Source: Streptomyces sp. NBC_01549
GTDB lineage: Bacteria; Actinomycetota; Actinomycetes; Streptomycetales; Streptomycetaceae
Assembly: GCF_026339955.1 (NCBI RefSeq)
Contig: NZ_JAPEPW010000002.1
Coordinates: forward strand, 806,001-870,000
DNA length: 64,000 bases
Direction: 5' to 3'
Below are positions 60,856-64,000 of this stretch, piece by piece (the stretch's first letter is position 1; each line of letters opens with the position of its first letter). Below the pieces are notes generated by a model, which saw only the letters and a list, made by a program, of their open reading frames with translations, ran no database searches and was not told where the DNA came from. A program made the translations under genes and the position numbers.

Positions 60856-61236
60856 ATGTCCGCAGTCGGCAGCCGTTACGAGAACGCCGTCGCCCGCTAC
60901 TTCGAGGCCTGGAACGCCACTGCCCGGAATGCGCTCGACAAGGCGGTCGCCGCCGCCTGGAGCGAGGACGGCAGCTACACCGACCCGCTGGCCGAGGTCC
61001 GCGGGCACGACGGGATCACCGCGGTGATCGCGGCGGCGCACGAGCAGTTCCCGGGGTTCTCCTTCCGGCTCGCCGGGCCGGTCGACGGGCATCACGACAT
61101 CGCCCGCTTCGGCTGGGAACTGGTCAACGAGGCCGACGGCACGGCGCCCGTCGCCGGATTCGACGTGATCACCCTGGACGGCGAGGACCGGATCCGCAGC
61201 GTCCACGGATTCCTGGACCGCGTGCCGGGCCAATGA
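60856..61236 (+). CDS. SnoaL/NTF2-like protein
   Basis: The 126-residue cone-shaped alpha+beta barrel protein is of the SnoaL-like type: YFEAWNATARNALDKAVAAA, then WSEDGSYTDPLAEVRGHDGI and ISTLDGEDRIRSVHGF-like ending (VITLDGEDRIRSVHGFLD). Members are isomerases, hydrolases or binding proteins; the reaction is unknown. The ATG follows GGAGG. A decayed SDR gene follows it on the same strand. Confidence 0.82.
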   Translation: MSAVGSRYENAVARYFEAWNATARNALDKAVAAAWSEDGSYTDPLAEVRGHDGITAVIAAAHEQFPGFSFRLAGPVDGHHDIARFGWELVNEADGTAPVAGFDVITLDGEDRIRSVHGFLDRVPGQ

Positions 61237-61274
61237 TGCTCCAGCCGTAGCCGTCAAGGGCGGGGGCGCGGGGC

Positions 61275-61388
61275 GAGTCGGCCTCGGTGCGGGCCTTCGC
61301 CGACTCCTGGTCCGGCCCCTTGGACGCGCCGGGCCGGACTCAGGCGGTCGACCGCCTCTGGGAGCTCAGCGAGCGGCTCAACGCCTGA
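61275..61388 (+). pseudogene. Short-chain dehydrogenase remnant with large deletion
   Basis: The frame SASVRAFADSWSGPLD matches the helix before the NNAG strand of SDR enzymes and is directly joined to the extreme C-terminus (QAVDRLWELSERLNA). The Rossmann start, active site and middle are gone. Confidence 0.55.
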
Positions 61389-61414
61389 CCGACCGGGCCG
61401 CACGGCCCGGTCGG
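61389..61414. terminator. Bidirectional terminator hairpin
   Basis: CCGACCGGGCC pairs perfectly with GGCCCGGTCGG around GCAC. It lies between the SDR remnant and the convergent aldo/keto reductase gene. Confidence 0.75.
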
Positions 61415-61441
61415 CTTCTCCTACGGCCTGATCGGCGGGGC

Positions 61442-62434
61442 TCAGGCCTTGATGATCGCGTCGATCCGCGCCAGCTCCTCCGTGGTGAAGTCCAGGGTGC
61501 GGGTGGCCGCGACGCTGTCCTCCAGCTGCTGGGGGCTGCTCGCGCCGATGAGCGCGGAGGTCACCCGGCCGCCGCGCAGCACCCAGGCGAGCGCCAGCTG
61601 CGCCAGGGACTGGCCGCGGGACTTGGCGATCTCGTCGAGGGCGCGCAGCTGCCGTACCAGGTCCTCGGTGACCGTGTCGGCGCTCAGGAAGGGGCTGTCG
61701 CTCGCGGCGCGCGAGCCCTCCGGGATGCCGTCGAGGTAGCGGCTGGTGAGCAGGCCCTGCTCCAGCGGGGAGTAGGCGATGGAGCCGACCTGCAGCTCGT
61801 CCAGCGTGTCCAGGAGCCCCTCGTCCTCGGGGCGGCGGTCGAGCATCGAGTAGCGCGGCTGGTGGATCAGCAGCGGGGTGCCCAGCTCGGCCAGGATGCG
61901 GGCGGCTTCGCGGGTCTGCTCCGCGGAGTAGTTGGAGACACCGACGTAGAGCGCCTTGCCCTGCTGGACCGCCGAGTGCAGGGCGCCCATCGTCTCCTCC
62001 AGGGGAGTCTCCGGGTCGGGGCGGTGCGAGTAGAAGATGTCCACGTAGTCCAGGCCCATCCGGGCCAGGCTCTGGTCGAGCGAGGACAGCAGATACTTCC
62101 GGGAGCCCCATTCGCCGTACGGGCCCGGCCACATCAGATAGCCGGCCTTGGTGGAGATGACCAGCTCGTCGCGGTAGGACGCGAAGTCCGCTTTCAGGGC
62201 GTCACCGAGGGCCGACTCGGCGGCACCGGGCGGCGGACCGTAGTTGTTGGCCAGGTCGAAGTGGGTGACACCGAGGTCGAAGGCGCGGCGCAGGATCGCG
62301 CGCTGGGTCTCCACCGGCCGGTCGGGGCCGAAGTTGTGCCACAGGCCGAGCGACAGCGCGGGCAGCTTCAGTCCGCTGCGTCCGGTGCGCCGGTAGGGCA
62401 TGTCCGCGTAACGGTCGGGGTGTGCGGTGTACAA
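61442..62434 (-). CDS. Aldo/keto reductase, YghZ-like
   Basis: The 330-residue TIM-barrel enzyme resembles YghZ (L-glyceraldehyde 3-phosphate reductase): YRRTGRSGLKLPALSLGLWH, catalytic Asp/Tyr in THFDLANNYGPPPGAAE, Lys in ISTKAGYLMWPGPYGEWGSR, His in FYSHRPDPETPLEETM. I start it at TTG 62434, which has AGGAG six bases upstream and matches the length of family members; the frame is open to 62485. It is divergent from a LysR regulator. Confidence 0.88.
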   Translation of the reverse strand: MYTAHPDRYADMPYRRTGRSGLKLPALSLGLWHNFGPDRPVETQRAILRRAFDLGVTHFDLANNYGPPPGAAESALGDALKADFASYRDELVISTKAGYLMWPGPYGEWGSRKYLLSSLDQSLARMGLDYVDIFYSHRPDPETPLEETMGALHSAVQQGKALYVGVSNYSAEQTREAARILAELGTPLLIHQPRYSMLDRRPEDEGLLDTLDELQVGSIAYSPLEQGLLTSRYLDGIPEGSRAASDSPFLSADTVTEDLVRQLRALDEIAKSRGQSLAQLALAWVLRGGRVTSALIGASSPQQLEDSVAATRTLDFTTEELARIDAIIKA

Positions 62435-62560
62435 CGCTTGCTCCTGAAAGGCCGGGAAAACAGGTCTCCACTCTCGCGCGGGCACGTGCAGAGGTCCAAC
62501 GGGAGAATCGGATGGGACTGAGCGACGGCGCTTCTCAATCGGCGGCTACTGTTGTGCTCC

Positions 62561-63454
62561 ATGGAACTGCGCCACCTTCAGCACTTCGTCGCGGTCGCCG
62601 AGGACCAGCATTTCACCCGGGCGGCGGAACGGCTCATGGTGTCGCAGTCGGGACTGTCGTCCTCCATTCGCGCCCTGGAGCGGGAGCTTCAGGCCCCACT
62701 GTTCGTGCGCACCACCCGTCGGGTCACGCTCACGGAGGCCGGTCGCGCCCTGCTCGGCGAGGCGGAGCGGATCCTCGCCCAGGTGCGCTCGGCGCAGGAC
62801 GCCGTGGCCGCCGTACAGGGCGTGCTGCGCGGCACGCTCTCCCTGGGTACCGAGCAGTGCATCGCGGGCGTGGACGTGGCCAAGCTCCTCGCCGCGTTCC
62901 GGCGGCGCCATCCCGACGTCGAGATCCGGCTGCGGCAGGCGGGTTCCGAGGCGCTGGCCGAGGAGGTCGCCGCGGGCCGTCTCGACCTGGCCTTCGCCGT
63001 CAGGACGCGGGCGGACGGCGACCAGCTGCGGTCGGTCCCGCTGACCAGCGAGCCGATGACCGTGCTCTGCCATCCGACGCACCACCTCGCGACCGCCGCC
63101 GTGGTCACGCCCGAGGAGCTGGGCGGCGAGGCGTTCGTCGACTTCCATCCCGACTGGGGGCCGCGCCGCACCACGGACGCGGCCTTCGCGGCGGCCGACG
63201 TACGGCGCACCGTGGCCCTGGAGGTCAGCGACGTGCACAGCCTGCTGGAGCTGGTCCACGAGGGCCTCGGCATCGCCGTCGTCCCCCGCCATTTCGGCCA
63301 CAAGCGCGAGGCCGGCGGTCTCACCGCCCTCCCCTTCAAGGGCGCCTGTGAAGCCTCGTACGAGACCGTCGCCATGCTGCCGCCACCGGACGCCACCAGT
63401 CCGGCGGCGCGGGCGCTGATGGTGCTTCTCGACACCCCGCAAGAGGGGGCCTGA
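62561..63454 (+). CDS. LysR-family regulator
   Basis: The 297-residue regulator has the LysR helix-turn-helix (MELRHLQHFVAVAEDQHFTR, then RLMVSQSGLSSSIRALEREL) and a periplasmic-binding-like sensor domain (LSLGTEQCIAGVDVAKLLAA, EVSDVHSLLELVHEGLGIAV). ATG 62561 begins the family start; ATG 62552 is three codons upstream. It is divergent from the aldo/keto reductase gene with 126 bp between starts and probably controls it. Confidence 0.9.
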   Translation: MELRHLQHFVAVAEDQHFTRAAERLMVSQSGLSSSIRALERELQAPLFVRTTRRVTLTEAGRALLGEAERILAQVRSAQDAVAAVQGVLRGTLSLGTEQCIAGVDVAKLLAAFRRRHPDVEIRLRQAGSEALAEEVAAGRLDLAFAVRTRADGDQLRSVPLTSEPMTVLCHPTHHLATAAVVTPEELGGEAFVDFHPDWGPRRTTDAAFAAADVRRTVALEVSDVHSLLELVHEGLGIAVVPRHFGHKREAGGLTALPFKGACEASYETVAMLPPPDATSPAARALMVLLDTPQEGA

Positions 63455-63554
63455 CACCACCCCCGGACGGGTTCCAGCACTCCTGACCCGGCCCGCTCCC
63501 CGGCCGCAGACTCGTGGACGTCCACGACGGCGACTGCGAGGCTGGAGTACGGAG

Positions 63555-64000
63555 ATGGCGGATCACACACGGCGGACGGTCCTGCGCGGGGCGGCGATCG
63601 CGGCGGCGGGAGGGCTCGTCGGCTCGATGGGGGGCCGCGCGGCGGCGGCAGCGGAACCGGTGTCGGGCACAGCGGCACAGGGCGGGCATCGGTTCCCGTT
63701 CCTGGAGGGGGCGTTCAAGCCCGTCACCGAGGAGCTGACGGCGTTCGACCTCCCGGTCACCGGACGCATCCCGCGCGAGCTGAACGGCCGCTTCCTGCGC
63801 AACGGCCCCAACGTCCTGGGCCTGGAGGACCCGCGCGCCCACCACTGGATGCTCGGCGAAGGCATGGTGCACGGAGTGCGGCTGCGGGACGGGCGCGCCG
63901 AGTGGTACCGCAACCGCTGGGTCCGCTCGGCCTCCGTGGCCGGGAAACTCGGCGAGCCGTACCCCGGGCCCGTCCCGCCGGACGACTTCCCGTGCAACAC
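63555..64000 (+). CDS. Carotenoid oxygenase, Tat-exported, N-terminal part
   Basis: The frame starts at ATG 63555 after GGAG and is still open at the window edge (148 codons). It begins with a twin-arginine signal (TRRTVLRGAAIAAAGGLVGS). The conserved carotenoid-cleavage start follows: LNGRFLRNGPNVLG and HHWMLGEGMVHGVRLRDGRA, with the usual first iron-region histidines. Such enzymes cleave carotenoids, stilbenes or lignin fragments using iron(II); an exported one would act on outside substrates. The 3' part is outside the window. Confidence 0.88.
   Translation, partial: MADHTRRTVLRGAAIAAAGGLVGSMGGRAAAAAEPVSGTAAQGGHRFPFLEGAFKPVTEELTAFDLPVTGRIPRELNGRFLRNGPNVLGLEDPRAHHWMLGEGMVHGVRLRDGRAEWYRNRWVRSASVAGKLGEPYPGPVPPDDFPCN

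Noticed and set aside
1..64000. tRNA, rRNA or CRISPR array
   Set aside because: No cloverleaf with the expected conserved loops and no regularly spaced repeats were recognised by eye; a dedicated RNA scan could still find a small RNA.

Overview
The window is very GC-rich, with strongly biased third codon positions, frequent GTG/TTG starts and dense overlapping gene pairs. Together with a melC1-melC2 tyrosinase pair, a clpP-clpP-popR locus, an RsrR-type Rrf2 regulator, a streptophobe-type membrane protein and a DUF6777-type protein, this points to a Streptomyces chromosome, probably an arm or other accessory region. No rRNA, tRNA or CRISPR array was seen.

Layout. 0-5.5 kb: end of a TetR gene and a minus-strand peptide ABC transporter operon whose first gene (the binding protein) has lost its start and signal peptide to an IS630-type element. 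5.5-9.3 kb: a decay zone with a frameshifted IS630 transposase, a 5'-truncated group II intron with a dead reverse transcriptase but a recognisable domain V, a frameshifted ECF41/SigJ-like sigma gene and a transposase fragment. 9.4-10.8 kb: divergent NmrA-like oxidoreductase and RsrR-like [2Fe-2S] regulator with visible operators. 10.8-13.1 kb: a headless hypothetical gene and 1.3 kb without genes. 13.1-18.5 kb: secreted GH64 glucanase, TetR/FMN reductase pair, AIM24 protein and an M4 metalloprotease, with a nested inverted repeat between the last two. 18.7-24.8 kb: polyprenyl synthase/TPR pair, an APH-fold kinase, AlkB, and a MarR-like arrangement of MFS pump and TetR with two tandem palindromes. 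25.2-32.8 kb: tyrosinase operon, RNase HI, an ArsR-type regulator, a two-domain VOC protein, an alcohol dehydrogenase, a SpoIIE-type phosphatase and an SGNH lipoprotein. 32.9-36.7 kb: a second MFS pump, an intact IS701-family element with 21-bp terminal repeats, and a DUF385 protein.

37-41.8 kb: secreted CYTH-like protein, then a second graveyard (broken alpha/beta hydrolase, IS701-like and IS5-like remnants), a PhnB-type protein and an epoxide hydrolase. 41.9-46 kb: clpP3-clpP4-like operon with a PopR-like activator, a DinB protein and a diacylglycerol-kinase-like protein with a catalytically eroded PAP2 half. 46.1-54.1 kb: a signalling island made of a translationally coupled phosphatase/histidine kinase/response regulator operon, an RsbW-like ATPase, two MarR regulators, a STAS anti-sigma antagonist, another SpoIIE-type phosphatase and PRC-barrel proteins. 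54.1-60 kb: a locus of unknown role combining a two-FHA ABCG-type transporter, its downstream partner, a streptophobe membrane protein and a DUF6777 protein. 60-64 kb: small hypothetical and SnoaL-like proteins, an aldo/keto reductase with a divergent LysR regulator, and the start of a Tat-exported carotenoid oxygenase.

Themes: membrane transport with local repressors and readable operators, partner-switching signal transduction, and repeated insertion-sequence damage. The best candidates for new biology are the FHA-ABC/streptophobe/DUF6777 locus, the ClpP subunit lacking its catalytic histidine, and a structured intergenic repeat present at 16.5 and 44.4 kb.
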